Origin: Euleptes europaea
Taxonomy: Eukaryota > Chordata > Lepidosauria > Squamata > Sphaerodactylidae
DNA length: 64,000 bases
Direction: 5' to 3'
Assembly (NCBI RefSeq): GCF_029931775.1
Contig: NC_079321.1
Span: forward strand, 74,721,524-74,785,523
Positions 24,901 through 33,654 of this stretch are shown here, piece by piece. Numbering within the stretch: position 1 is the stretch's first letter; every line of letters starts with the position of its first letter. Position numbers and translations under genes: made by a program. The notes below the pieces were generated by a model, which was not told the DNA's origin, did no database searches, and saw nothing but the letters and a program-made list of their open reading frames with translations.

Positions 24901-27900
24901 CACATACAGCCTGCTAGGTGACCTTGGGCCAGTCACAGTTCTCTCACCTACCTCACAAGGTGCCTGTTGTGGGGGGAAGGGAAGCCACTTTGAGACTCCA
25001 AAGATACCTGCAGTCAGCATCCCATTACTAGCAATAGCAAAGAGAATGGACTGATTTTTTTTTTTGAGCATTTTTAGGCTGTTTTTTCCCCCTCGAGAGG
25101 CACCTAAAGCATCTTACACACAAAAAAAGTAACAAAACCAAATCTGGGTGCATCCAGGCCTGGCAGGTTGATCTTCATAGATCCCAGGCTGTGAGCACTG
25201 GGCCAGGAGCCCTTGCCCTCTGGTTTGCACCTTGGGACTCTTGCCTCTGACCCACCCAGGTTAGATGCCTTCAGAAAGAGAGGGAAAGTTAGCCTATATA
25301 GACTCCAGCTGCCGCTAGCTTGCTGTAGATCTTTCTCAGTTCCCTCCTCTGCTTGCAGTGCCTCCCAAAAAATTCTCACCCTCCCATCTCCTTGGAGAGC
25401 CTGTTTCACAGAGTGGCAGCTACAATAGAAAAAGCACGGGCTCTAGTTGATGCCAGGTGGGCTACCCTGAGCATGGGGCAGCTAGCAGGTGGTAACCTGA
25501 GGGCTGCAACTGGCACAACTGGAAAATTAGTTCCCATCAGCCCTATGGGCTTTCACCTTCCTGCATCTATTTATTTTATTTATTTACTCCATTTGTAGTC
25601 CACCTTTCTCACAGAGACTCAAGATGAATTACAACTAAAAACAGTGCAGTAAGAACAGTGCAATATGGAGCACCAACTGAATAAGAGGCAAAGTCAGTGG
25701 AGTATCATTATAACATTATCACAATACAACATTAGGCAGCATTCTGATCTGTTACACTAGCAGGACCAGAAGAATTCTGTTTGGACGTGGTATGTACTGG
25801 GCAGGGCAGAGTGGGTGAAGAGAAGTGACCAAGGCCCTGCATTTTTGTGGGCCTGCTTCTGTGTGTGAATACTGGCCTGATGTTTCAGCAGACTAAAATC
25901 CCCATTTTTAAAAACCCATCTCTGAATCATAGTTCCGTTATATACAGAAAAGGGCCAGAATTAAACATTAGGCTAGTGGCTCAGAGGATCGTCTGTGTTA
26001 AATTTCATATGTCCAACATCTCATTTAAATTGGAGTCTCAGCTAATTCTTTAGCAGATTTAGAAGAGCAGAGATTCACAGCCTACCTGGTTAATGTTGCA
26101 TGCGTAGCAGCACAGTTTAAATGCTGGTTTTGTGAAAATTTATATGGGTAAGCTCTTCTTTCCCATCAGCATCATATTTTGAATCAGGCCTAATATTGGG
26201 GATTTAAGTGTTAGCACTGTGTTTCGCAGATTAGCTGCAAAAGGATCATGGGCAGCCAAAATCTAAGGGGGGGAGCCACAGCGACAGCGCAGCTGACCCA
26301 CCTCCTAAGCAGCTTGCTACACCATGGCCAGCACCGGGATGGGGACGTTCCCCCAACCCTTGTAAACGAGGAACGCCAGGCTGCACCTATGTTTTTGCCA
26401 GCATAACTATGGGCCGGCAAATGTGGGCATTCCCATGCTGAAGGGCTCAGGGAGCTGACCAATGCCAGCCATGCCCCCAGGCACACCCCTTTTGGCATCA
26501 GCCCCTGTTCCGGAGGTGCGCTGGCATGCCAGGGTGCTGCCGCACCACGCTCTTTTGCTGGCACAAGTGCCTCAATGTCAACGTTTGCGCCCCTTACACC
26601 AATGTAAGTGGCAGTTATGCTGCTGCTGGGGTCACACTGTCTCCAGAGCAGTTTTACCCCCTCCCCAATGGATTGTACTCTTAGAATACATGCATTTTGA
26701 AAGGATTTTTGCCTTTAAAGTTGTCATTTTCTCCTTCCTGCTCAGCATAACAGTCATTTTTGTTTTTACAGATATTTGGGGCTTACGCGACACATCCTTT
26801 CAAGTTTAGTGACCACTATTATGGCACAGGAGAAACTTTCCTATACACATTTAACCCTCTTTTCAAGGTATGGTGCACTGAGATACCTTCAATGTCTTTA
26901 TGCTTCATGCTTACTTGAAAAATTAATGAGACTTGCAAATGTGGTTTTTCAAAATAGTAATAAACAGGCAGGAGGGCCTGTATGGGGGAGGACATTGTAT
27001 TCATAGGCGATTTATGCTTGGTTACTTGCCACATGATCTCCACGGAACTCCTCCTCGACAACTTTTAACTTATGCATGAGTTTTCCATCCATCAGCACTC
27101 ACTTGGTGTCCGTGCCAGAGGGAGCTGGCCCCGGCCCGGTCTCCTGCCCGCTAGGGTACCTGCCAGGCGGCCGGGGGGAAGGCACTAGAGGAAGCGGGCT
27201 CCAGCCGTGACTCCTGACCATGAGGGTGCCTGCCGGGAGCCCAGGGCACCGAGGGGAGTTGTCCCCAGCCAGATCTCCTGCCCGCAAGGGTACCTGCTAG
27301 GGAAAAGGTGCTGGAGGGAGCAGACCCTGACCATATCTCCTGCCTGAGAGGGTTTTTGCCACGCAGCCAGAAGGAAGTCACCGGAAGGTGCAGACCCCAA
27401 CCGTGTCTTCTGTCCGTGAGGGTGCCTGCCAGGCGCCCAGGTGCTGGAGGGAGCAAGCCTCGGCCAGTTCTCCTACCCACAAGGGTGCCTCCAGGGCGCC
27501 CGGGGGGAAGGCGCTGGAGGGATCAGACCCCAGCTGTGTCTCCTGCCTTTGAAGGTGCCTGCTGGGCTCCCAGGCGCTGAAGGGATGGCACTGAAGGGAG
27601 GGGCCCCTGGCCAGGACTCCTGCCCTCGAGGGTGCCTGCCAGGCGCTGAGGGGAAGACACCAGAGGGAGCAGACCCCAGCCATGTCTCCTGCCCGCAAGG
27701 GTGCCAAAGGGAGCAGTTCCCAGATGGGTCTCCTGCCCATGAGGGTGCATGCCGGAAGGAAGTCACCAGAGGGCGCAGGCCTTAACTGTGTCTCCTGCCC
27801 ACGAGGGAGCCTGCTGGGCACCCAGGTGCTGGAGGGAGTGAGCCCCACGCAGGTCTCCTGCCTGCAAGGGTGCCTGCCGGGCAGATGGGGGGAAGGCGCC

Positions 27901-29872
27901 GGAGGGAGTGGGCCCCAGCCATGTCTGTTGCCCGCGAGGGTGCCTGCCAGGCACCAAGGGGAAAGAGCCGGAAGGAGCGGACCCTGGCCATGTCTCCTGC
28001 CTGCGAGGGTGCCTGCTGGGCTCCCAGGCGCTGAAGGGAAGGCGACAGAGGGAGCGGGCCCTTGCCCAGGTCTCCTGCCCTTGAGGGTGCCTGCCGGGCG
28101 TGGAGGGGAAAGCAGCGGAGGGAGCGGACCCCGGCCAGGTCTCTTGCCCACGAGAGTGCCTGCCGGGCACCGAGGGGAAGGAGCCGGAGGGAGCGGACCC
28201 CGACCAGGTCTCTTGTCCACAAGGGTGCCCGCTGGGCACAGACCCCGGCCATGTCTCCTGCCCGCAAGGGTGCCATCTGGGTGCCGAGGGGAAGGTGCCG
28301 AAGGGAGCGGACCCTGGCTAGACATGGATCCAAAGGTGTCCTTGCATGAGTGGAAGGTGTTAATTTCTGTGGGTTTTCCCTTCAATTTAGACTGGCTGTC
28401 TAATATGCATAAAAACTTACCCAAGTACTTTTTTATTGAGCAAAAATAGAATAGAAACTAATATCAGCAGTAATAAGTATAATTTTGGTACTATGTGTGT
28501 ATAATTAATGATTGAGACAATATCGTTTGTTGCAAACGGATGCAAATCTTTTCCACTTTCCCCTTTTTTTCTTTCTGTATTCCCTAAAATATAATAAAAA
28601 CCTAAAAAAAAAAGATGCTTCCCTTTGCACCATGCTGTTCCCAAGGGTTGCTATTACAGCTACCTTTTTTCTAGATTGTTTGTGCATGCATGTGTTTTGC
28701 TCATCTTTATTCAGCATAAGTGAAAACCAAAACTCGCACACAACTGGGCCTATTTTGTACCAAAACATAGTAGAATACCGTAAAAGCCCCAGCTCTTAGG
28801 ATAAGTTCTGGGGACAGCAATGAGGTCTAATTAAAAAATTACAAATAACTAAGTTTTAATTAAATTTTATTATAATATTTTTATATTAATTATTTGTTGG
28901 AAATCACCTGCATGATATGTCAGAGATGCAGTATGCACACTTTTAAAATAATAAAATAATTCCTCCTATGGGAGGAATGGGGAAACAAGAAAACTGTGTT
29001 TGTCATGTTGTGGATTGAAACCAACAAATACTGTCTTCACACTATGTCCATATCCTTCTTACTGAAGCTGTACCCTGTTCCCTTAGGTTTTTAAATGGAG
29101 TGGAGAAAACACCTATTTTATCAATGGAGATGTAACCTCATTAGAACTTGGAGGGGGAGAGTAAGTTATTAAACTCCAGTGATGTATTTATTAAATAGAT
29201 AAGATTGTATGTGCAACTGGAACTTCTTAGACATCTTCCAAGCAGCCATTCTCCCTTATTGAGAGTTAAAGTGCTGTTTGTTTTAAAAATGGCCTTATAC
29301 CTCCAGCATTATAACAAAATGTTAGCTGTATGTATGATTCTTATACGAATGCACATATATCTGATGCGTTGGACTGTGGATAAAGAAATTATATTTTCAT
29401 TTAAAGAGAAACCAAAAATGAATTAAATTTAGTTTCCCTTGCATGTGCAGCCCACTTTGGTGCTTGGATATCTGTGAATAAGCACATGCTGTTTCAAATA
29501 GATGTTCACTGACAGCAACCTAAAAATACATCTGCTGTGGTTAAAAATTAAGAGGAACAATTCACCCTGAGTTATGGGCTTTTACATTCTGTATTTCAGT
29601 GGGGAAAAGTTAAACATGTTTCACATCCATTGAAATAAATGGAGTTGGAACACTTAACTTTTGCTGGATCATGCCCAATATTTTAAGGTTATAACTGAAC
29701 AAACAAAGCATTCAGCTAACTGTCTTCTTCTTTCAGTGGCAGATTTGGTTTATGGCTAGATGCTGATTTGTACCATGGTCGGAGCAACTGTTGTAGTACG
29801 TTCAATAATGACATCTTATCCGAAAAAGAAGACTTTGTTGTCCAGGATGTAGAAGTGTGGACATTTGAGTGA
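3807..29872 (+). CDS. NCOA7: NCOA7 (nuclear receptor coactivator 7), C-terminal 795 residues in 11 exons
   Basis: Spliced coding segments: 3807-3920, 4785-4910, 7305-7489, 11142-12181, 12971-13139, 18265-18412, 22665-22811, 24035-24187, 26772-26867, 29087-29160, 29737-29872. All eleven have AG acceptors and GT donors, the phases agree, and the sum is 2388 bp (796 codons with stop). The product ends in a complete TLDc domain (from about [11 protein letters not shown] to VWTFE), the family module that binds the V-ATPase; NCOA7 is also an estrogen-receptor coactivator and oxidation-resistance protein. I chose NCOA7 over its paralogue OXR1 from the recalled human sequence, for example [20 protein letters not shown] and the acidic run before ALLENMH. 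The gene is open at the 5' side: its N-terminus and most of the LysM domain are not in the window. It lies upstream of HINT3 and TRMT11 in the same orientation, as in human. Confidence 0.96.
4785..4910 (+). CDS. NCOA7: NCOA7 coding exon (start of GRAM-like region)
   Basis: 42 residues, phase 0 at both ends, starting [11 protein letters not shown] and ending NCRYFTDGK. The acceptor is cttaaag and the donor gtagaggg. The segment [21 protein letters not shown] is nearly identical to the recalled human protein. Confidence 0.95.
5326..6163 (+). mobile_element. 5'-truncated L1 LINE with 17-bp target duplication
   Basis: aacaatattactattag is present at 5326-5342 and again at 6147-6163; the insert between ends in an AATAAA-rich tail and short A run. 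The body holds the end of L1 ORF2 (5343-5927, about 194 codons, open), with the C-terminal Cys/His motif CWKC-x8-HCWWTC. It inserted into the NCOA7 intron in the sense direction. Open frame and perfect target repeats indicate a young insertion. Confidence 0.88.
6164..7304. other. NCOA7 intron, nothing recognised
   Basis: AT-rich, no exon or clear repeat. The same holds for 3921-4784, 7956-9071, 10548-11141, 12182-12970, 15860-17099, 18413-19384, 21430-21718, 21919-22664, 25021-26229 (a LINE-tail-like bit near 25565), 28326-29086 and 29161-29736. Confidence 0.5.
7305..7489 (+). CDS. NCOA7: NCOA7 coding exon (GRAM-like domain)
   Basis: 185 bp, phase 0 in and phase 2 out. Encodes [20 protein letters not shown] through HMKIKDALP. 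The acceptor is tttcaag; the donor is gtaaga, whose G is the last base of the run ccatcg. The split serine codon (tc+c) is completed by the next exon. Conservation with mammals is very high. Confidence 0.96.
7722..7955 (+). mobile_element. MITE, hAT-type target site, same family as 105-315
   Basis: Element 7731-7946 is flanked by actcgttat at 7722-7730 and 7947-7955, an 8-9 bp target duplication typical of hAT elements. Ends are gattgccaact and ttggtaaccct. No coding capacity. Confidence 0.75.
9072..9480 (+). repeat. Unclassified reptile repeat with an internal hairpin
   Basis: Starts agggttgtgcaaaaa. It contains an inverted repeat with arms of about 30 bp at 9134-9201 (ggtaaacccagaa / ttctgggtttacc). 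Related wording (ttcgggt, ccgaaat) recurs at 10110-10255, so 9072-10255 may be one non-autonomous DNA transposon about 1.2 kb long with unclear ends. Confidence 0.4.
10265..10547 (+). mobile_element. tRNA-derived SINE (ACA-SINE2-like)
   Basis: The head gtgtggtatagtggttaagag is a tRNA-like A box and the B-box is gggtttgattcccc. The body gives ggtgaccttgggctagtca and cctcacagggtgtctgttgt; the 3' end is tataaaaaccaactcttcttctt. Confidence 0.8.
11142..12181 (+). CDS. NCOA7: NCOA7 large central exon, disordered acidic region
   Basis: 1040 bp, about 346 codons. It begins [20 protein letters not shown] (the first Ser codon is split) and ends [12 protein letters not shown]. The start and end are well conserved with mammals; the middle is a fast-changing, Ser/Glu/Lys/Asp-rich, probably disordered stretch. 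This matches the single large exon of mammalian NCOA7 that covers the receptor-interaction region. The acceptor is tgtgacag and the donor gtaggc. Confidence 0.95.
12971..13139 (+). CDS. NCOA7: NCOA7 coding exon
   Basis: 169 bp, completing an Asp codon from the previous exon and splitting an Arg codon at its end. Encodes [20 protein letters not shown] through [12 protein letters not shown]. The acceptor is ggattcag and the donor gtaaga. Confidence 0.95.
13488..13563 (+). mobile_element. 3' fragment of a Sauria-type SINE
   Basis: Matches the tail of the complete copies (gtgacgtcaccccatgggtc, gacctggtgcttgcacaggg). It carries the palindrome TGACGTCA at 13501-13508. Confidence 0.65.
14828..15032 (-). 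mobile_element. tRNA-derived SINE, old, 'gcagccttacactgag' family
   Basis: Diverged copy of the family seen more clearly at 23245-23460: the plus strand begins catatgaagcagccttacac and ends in the tRNA-like head (accagggattgaa). A third worn copy lies at about 37930-38115. Confidence 0.5.
15452..15859 (+). mobile_element. Sauria-type SINE, long form with an extra internal segment
   Basis: taattgtgcaa occurs at 15452-15462 and 15849-15859, so everything between is one insertion. It starts with the usual head (ggagccctgtggagcagagt), then has a ~65-bp segment (gaaaatttccaactttttct ... gctaagtag). A second head piece (gtaagctgcaatactgcag) then runs into the normal body with B-box gagttcgatccc, agggtgact-like core and tail. 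The same extra segment is in the copy at 19385. TGACGTCA lies at 15792-15799. Confidence 0.8.
17100..17640 (-). repeat. Possible Penelope-like or other retroelement remnant
   Basis: The minus strand reads 'gaagaagccgtagatacggt' followed by 'gaaaacgccgacc', wording typical of terminal regions of Penelope-like elements. No reverse-transcriptase motif is seen, so the assignment is weak. Confidence 0.25.
17693..17892 (+). mobile_element. Chimera: Sauria SINE head joined to the agggtt/aaccct MITE
   Basis: 17693-17741 is the SINE head (aggagccctgtggtgcagag to caagctctg); it runs straight into the MITE body (gggaggacagggacctcagt ... ggatcccc ... cacctggaggctggc). The SINE body is missing. Confidence 0.6.
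18265..18412 (+). CDS. NCOA7: NCOA7 coding exon, last one before the internal promoter
   Basis: 148 bp encoding [20 protein letters not shown] through [11 protein letters not shown]. The acceptor is ttctacag and the donor gtgagtgc. It ends in phase 0, so the next exon can be joined either to this exon (long form) or to the alternative first exon at 21844-21918 (short form). Confidence 0.95.
19385..19712 (+). mobile_element. Sauria-type SINE, second copy of the long subfamily, 5'-truncated
   Basis: Begins inside the extra segment (aaaatttccaacttttt) and continues colinear with 15524-15848 to the tail ggggacctttacctttt. Differences from the first copy are few, so both come from an active subfamily. 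Confidence 0.75.
20600..20970. repeat. Degenerate GC-rich minisatellite
   Basis: About six worn units of roughly 55-65 bp built around 'ggctgcttcgctgatggtgg' and 'gggagctgtggcag' (for example near 20627, 20806 and 20860). Open frames on both strands here are a by-product. Confidence 0.6.
21055..21390. repeat. G-rich and GA-rich polypurine tract
   Basis: Long G runs near 21058 and 21162, then about 170 bp of nearly pure purine (gagagagag, gacagaaagagagagaatc). It sits 330-660 bp upstream of the ISRE of the internal NCOA7 promoter. Confidence 0.7.
21719..21734 (+). promoter_or_regulatory. NCOA7: ISRE / IRF-type site of the internal NCOA7 promoter
   Basis: GAAAACGAAAGTGAAC contains three spaced GAA(A) half-sites and fits the ISRE consensus GAAANNGAAA. 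It lies about 110 bp upstream of the short-isoform ATG, where an interferon-responsive promoter would be expected. I see no clear TATA box between the two. Confidence 0.72.
21807..21899 (+). other. Upstream ORF overlapping the NCOA7 short-isoform start
   Basis: An ATG at 21807 (context gctgATGG) opens 30 codons in a different frame and stops at 21897-21899, inside the coding part of the alternative exon. If the transcript starts upstream of it, this uORF could dampen translation of the short isoform. Whether the transcript includes it is unknown. Confidence 0.45.
21844..21918 (+). CDS. NCOA7: Alternative first coding exon of the short TLDc-only NCOA7 isoform
   Basis: The ATG at 21844 opens exactly 25 codons, ending in a phase-0 donor (cag|gtaggt). 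That phase fits the exon at 22665, which starts [11 protein letters not shown]. The peptide contains [17 protein letters not shown]; the recalled human short isoform also has a 25-residue unique start with the pattern PL-xx-QI-x-Y-x-ARPD-x-EP. Joined to the six downstream exons it gives about 226 residues (human short form about 219). In human this isoform is interferon-inducible and acts against endosomal virus entry. An ISRE-like site lies at 21719-21734. An upstream ATG at 21807 overlaps it in another frame. Confidence 0.88.
22665..22811 (+). CDS. NCOA7: NCOA7 coding exon shared by long and short isoforms
   Basis: 147 bp, 49 residues, phase 0 at both ends: [20 protein letters not shown], then an acidic Asp/Glu run, then [19 protein letters not shown]. 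The Asp run is longer than in the recalled human protein. The acceptor is gtttag and the donor gtagac. Confidence 0.95.
23245..23460 (-). mobile_element. tRNA-derived SINE ('gctcagtggtaaagc' head)
   Basis: The minus strand begins with the tRNA-like head agccatggctcagtggtaaa and B-box ggttcaatccc; its 3' end is the common reptile motif on the plus strand gaagctgccttatactgaat. Confidence 0.7.
24035..24187 (+). CDS. NCOA7: NCOA7 coding exon, start of TLDc domain
   Basis: 153 bp, 51 residues, phase 0. [20 protein letters not shown], then [20 protein letters not shown] and VVKDMDNQ. The [10 protein letters not shown] and D-x-PVLLV-x-KD motifs are TLDc signatures. The acceptor is accttccag and the donor gttagg. 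Confidence 0.97.
24830..25020 (+). mobile_element. tRNA-derived SINE (ACA-SINE2-like), shortened
   Basis: Head gtcagtgtggtgtagtggtt, B-box gggtttgtttcccc, body gtgaccttgggccagtcaca and cctcacaaggtgcctgttgt. Confidence 0.75.
26230..26660. repeat. GC-rich unclassified segment in NCOA7 intron
   Basis: Locally GC-rich, with wording such as ggccagcaccgggatgggg and gccggcaaatgtgggca, and open frames on both strands. No known protein is recognised. Probably a repeat, as similar wording occurs near 63650. Confidence 0.3.
26772..26867 (+). CDS. NCOA7: NCOA7 coding exon, TLDc domain
   Basis: 96 bp, 32 residues, phase 0: [20 protein letters not shown], then [15 protein letters not shown] and [11 protein letters not shown] are the TLDc hallmark motifs. 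The acceptor is tttttacag and the donor gtatgg. Confidence 0.97.
27120..28325. repeat. 1.2-kb GC-rich VNTR in NCOA7 intron
   Basis: About 18 units anchored on 'tctcctgcccg(c)aagggtgcctgcc', starting near 27141, 27211, 27275, 27337, 27407, 27470, 27540, 27617, 27686, 27730, 27792, 27855, 27925, 27994, 28072, 28141, 28210 and 28255. Spacing runs from 44 to 78 bp, most often 62-63 or 69-70. Units differ enough to suggest an old array. It lies between the TLDc exons at 26772 and 29087. Long frames stay open on both strands. Confidence 0.88.
29087..29160 (+). CDS. NCOA7: NCOA7 coding exon, TLDc domain
   Basis: 74 bp: [20 protein letters not shown], then LGGG and a split Asp codon. The acceptor is tcccttag and the donor gtaagt. 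Confidence 0.96.
29737..29872 (+). CDS. NCOA7: NCOA7 last coding exon, end of TLDc domain
   Basis: 136 bp: [20 protein letters not shown], then [20 protein letters not shown], then WTFE and TGA at 29870-29872. LWLD-x-DL-x-HG-x-S is the TLDc C-terminal motif. The acceptor is cttctttcag. Confidence 0.97.
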
Positions 29873-31840
29873 TGTACTTGCTGCCTTAAAAAGCCTATGG
29901 CTCTGATTGTTGAAAATTGGTATGTAGTCTGCCTCACATTGTAATACATCTCATCCTCCCCTTAAAAAGCAGAAAGTCTGACTATACCATGCAAAAATGG
30001 ATTACAACAACAAAAATTTGGCGAAAATCTTAATCCAGCTCTGCCATTGCTCCTACAATAAAGATGCAAGTTGCTTACGGAAGGCATTTATGACATATGA
30101 GTTTAAAGCAGTCTCATTTTGTCTGTATCTGTAAAAAAAAAAAAAAAAAAAGAACTGTATTGTACATTCCATGTGTATTTTTATTCAGATAAGTGAAAAC
30201 CAAAAAGAGGGAACAGTTCATTACCAAATTTTATGGCATAAAGTGATGTTTTCCATGATAAAGTAGTAGTCATTTGAATTTATTTACCCGGCACTTAAAG
30301 GGAACATTTTATTTATATATATATATATATAATTTGGATAGTAACTTTTTCTGAAATGCAGTAGGCATGTTGTTTTGTTTTAATATTTCAAGTCTCAGAA
30401 TTTGCTAGAAAGATTGTGACAGATGTCTTAAGTGGCAGTGATGAATAGTTTTGATTTCCTAGTTTTTATATTTTGCTAGTTTTTTTAATTTTGTAAATGA
30501 AACTTTTTTTGTTGATTTACCCTAATTATTTTAGGGATGGGGGGAAAAACACTGAGTGCATAATTCTGGGTTGAGATAGGAATATTGGTAGCACACATAA
30601 TCAAATATGCATTTGGTTGTGTTGATATGATGTATGGAGGTCGGCTCTTTTCACTGGTTATCAAGTGCAAAAAAAACCCTATTGACAGAGGTACTTCTCA
30701 GAAATATGTGGTCATGGGGCACCAAATGAATATGCCTCTACATATTACTTGAAATTTTGTTAAAGAAAAATGTTATAATACTACGCCAGAATAGCTTAGT
30801 CACTTTTTTGAAGAATGTTCTTTTTTCTGAATAGCTTTTGAACCCAGTGGTTGGCTTTCTATAACAATCACTTATTTTGGTTGTTTTTCAAAATGACATT
30901 TATACTGTGTCCACACATACTTGAATACTGCAGTCTTGTAATCATTCATCTCTTGGAAGGGTAAATGATTACAGTAGCGCAGTATCCAGCTTTGCATGTA
31001 TGCTTGTGTACATTTGTTGAAGGAGAACACTGGACCTGAATTCACTTTGCTGTAAAAAAGAATTAAGGAGCTTCACATTAACAATATTTTTGGTTACTTG
31101 CCTCTCATAAAAATATTCCAAGTATAAAAGTAACTAAAAAGAAAATGCTATTAATTCCTGAAAAGCTTTTAATACTACCTTGATATTTTGCTTAAGAGAG
31201 GTGAGACAAGAGCCCAGACTGAGTCACCTTGAGAGGACATTTTTAAAAAGTAAAATTTTGCTTTAATATTCCAGAAGTACACTACATATGTCACTCTGTT
31301 CCCTGACACATGATATCTGTCCCAACTAAGGCTGCAGACTAGTATATAAAGATTGTGCTCTCCAGCGGGTCATTCCTATTAAGAACACTGCTTCCAATTA
31401 ATATAGACAACTAAACTATAGAATCCATTTAAAAAAGGTTTGTCTCACGTTTATATTGTCCCTCTCTCTGTGTGTTATACTATGTGACCTGTGCAGCTGG
31501 GTCCAGTTTACAAAGACTGTGTGTGAAAACTGTCATTTATTATTCTTCCCTATTTTTTATCTGCAGAAATAAAAGAGAACAAGTAGCTTTTCTTTGAAAG
31601 CATCATCTCTTTGCACACAAGGTTCTTTGTACTGATGGGTCTCTGCATTAAATACAGTCTGAAAAGTTGTCTTTCACATGATTTTTTAAATGAACAATGC
31701 TTCCTGTAAAGAATCGCATGTATGAACACACACTATTACTGAGTGTACATACAATAAGAATACAGTAAGACTATGCAGCATTCGGGGCTTGCTGCAAAAT
31801 GTACATGTTAGCAAATAAAAATGCATGCATCCATCTGATG
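29873..31840 (+). other. NCOA7: NCOA7 3'UTR
   Basis: AT-rich and without coding signal. It holds a short poly(A) run near 30133, a TA microsatellite near 30315 and three AATAAA signals, at 30057, 31568 and 31814. The last two would give a 3'UTR of 1.7-2.0 kb; which one is used cannot be told from sequence. Confidence 0.6.
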
Positions 31841-32576
31841 GCACATGGCAAGATGTGTACATAGTTCCCTACAAATAATTATTCGCTGTCGCGCCGCCCC
31901 TGATCCGCTGCAACCCCCGGGGTCTCTGGCTTGGAGGGGGGAAGGCCTAGAGGAGCCTCCTCGGCCTCAGACCAGTCCGAGGGAGACTCAGAGCTTCCCT
32001 CTCCCTCGGACGCAGCCAGGGTGTTGAGAGTCAGCTCACCTCTCACACCTCTGTCCGCACTCCTTCCCCCGCCGAGGCTCCTCTCTGGCCTTATATTCCC
32101 TCCAGGCCAGAGAGGCCCCTCCCCGTCCGCCCTTTGTCCCGCCCCCGGAAGAGCCAAATAGGGCTGAGGGCTTCACCCCTCAGGCGAACGCTGAGCCACC
32201 GGCCGGCGAGCTCTTCCCTGCCCCACCCGCGCCCAGCCGCAGCCCAGCTGATGCGCAGGCCAGGGCTCCGCGGCGCGCGTTACTCCCGCCGCGCCCGTCG
32301 CCGGAGATGGAGGGCTGGCCTCGCTGCTTCAGGGAGGGTCTGCCTCCTCGCCGCTTCACCGGGGTCCTAGGGGGAAAGACAACGTTGAGTCGCTGCCCCG
32401 GCGCTTTCTCCCCGCGAAGTTGGCTCCCCCATCCCCGTTCTCGGCCTCCCCCGCGGGGGTTGAGTCCCCCGCCGGGAGATTGGGGGGGCCGAAGCTCGTC
32501 CCCGACAGGCTCGGGAGCGGCCCGTCGCGGGACACGTTATCCTTGTAGACAATTTATCATGTGAGAAACAATACTG
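31770..32576. repeat. First copy of a duplicated NCOA7 3'-end segment, split by a GC-rich insert
   Basis: 31775-31884 plus 32538-32575 match 33172-33322 almost base for base (ggcttgctgcaaaatgtaca, gcaaataaaaatgcatgcat, ccttgtagacaatttatcat). The second copy has no insert, so it shows the empty site. Confidence 0.75.
31885..32538 (-). mobile_element. GC-rich LTR-like insert (fossil)
   Basis: About 650 bp, absent from the second copy at 33172-33322. Termini TGTCGC at 31887 and GGGACA at 32534. On the minus strand a TATA-like box (gaatataagg) lies mid-element. A clean target duplication was not found, so the exact ends and the LTR assignment are tentative; a CpG-rich promoter-bearing insert is the safe description. 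Confidence 0.4.
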
Positions 32577-33171
32577 GAACATTTAACACGTGCCCCCTAT
32601 GCTTTTATACTTCTTTCTCCACTGAAAACTCTGACCATTGGTGGTACTACTCTGATTGTCACTGTAATGGATGAGCCACTATTGGTATAACATTTTGGAG
32701 ACATACCAGGGAGCTCTTAAAAAGTAATTTTGCAAATAACAAGAAACTCACTAACTGCAACCAAAAGGTTTTTAGATATTTGGCGTATTTCACTACTGTT
32801 ACCTGCAGTTTATTCCATTATATACTTGTCAGACCATATCTGAAATGTTTGTGTTCTGGATTCAAACAGTGTTGTCCTACCAAATTTGTGACCCTTCAAA
32901 CCTATCAATATTTAATATATGTAATGAAGTGCTATTGCAATATTTTCAATAAAGGAATTTATGCATTCATATGTTTAATTTGAGGTTTTTCTCCCACTGA
33001 GGAAAGGTGATGAAACTCAGGGAGAACTAAAATCAGATGTGGCCTGTTGTCTTGTCTAATCCACGACACTGGGTTATTTTTGAGGAACTATACGGGTTTT
33101 AGACTTCTAAAATTGGAATTGCTTTGAGATAACCTTAATCAAAATGTTCATGGCGCAGTGAGGACAGAATG

Positions 33172-33322
33172 TGCAGCATTTGGGGCTTGCTGCAAAATGT
33201 ACATGTTAGCAAATAAAAATGCATGCATCCATCTTATCTGATGGCACATGGCAAGATGTGTACATAGTTCCCTACAAATAATTATTATCCTTGTAGACAA
33301 TTTATCATGTGAGAAATAGAAG
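33172..33322 (+). repeat. Second copy of the NCOA7 3'-end segment
   Basis: Carries its own AATAAA within gcaaataaaaatgcatgcat. It is followed by a short tandem duplication (about 60 bp, gaaggcaactgttctatagt) at 33318-33442. Confidence 0.75.
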
Positions 33323-33654
33323 GCAACTGTTCTATAGTGGCAACTGTTCTATAGTGGCATTTGGAAATCTGGGAACTTACTATGATAAATAGAAGGCAAC
33401 TGTTCTATAGTAGCATTTGGAAATCTGGGATCTTACTATGATAAAGCCCACAAAAGTGAATATATGTCCCACTTTGAATTCCTAATGAGTGATCTCACAA
33501 CTCTGTAGCAGCCCAACCTTGGAAAATTAACCGTCCACGTTTTTAAATGTTTCCTGTCACATTCCAACTGGATATATACATGGCTACTTTAATCTTGCCT
33601 TCTGTGTTCCTTCCCACTTTTTAGAAATGTTTAACAAAACAAGAGTAATCTAGG

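Noticed and set aside
27120-28325. CRISPR array
   Set aside because: Vertebrate context; units are imperfect GC-rich repeats with no constant repeat/unique spacer pattern.
27378-28449. Long open frames on both strands (up to about 348 codons)
   Set aside because: They consist only of the GC-rich VNTR repeat; stay open because unit lengths are near multiples of three and stop codons are rare in this composition.
3807-29872. OXR1 instead of NCOA7
   Set aside because: The TLDc exons read like NCOA7 ([20 protein letters not shown]), and the HINT3 and TRMT11 neighbours fit NCOA7.
31879-32157. Minus-strand Ser/Glu-rich frame as a gene
   Set aside because: Lies within the GC-rich LTR-like insert absent from the sister copy at 33172.
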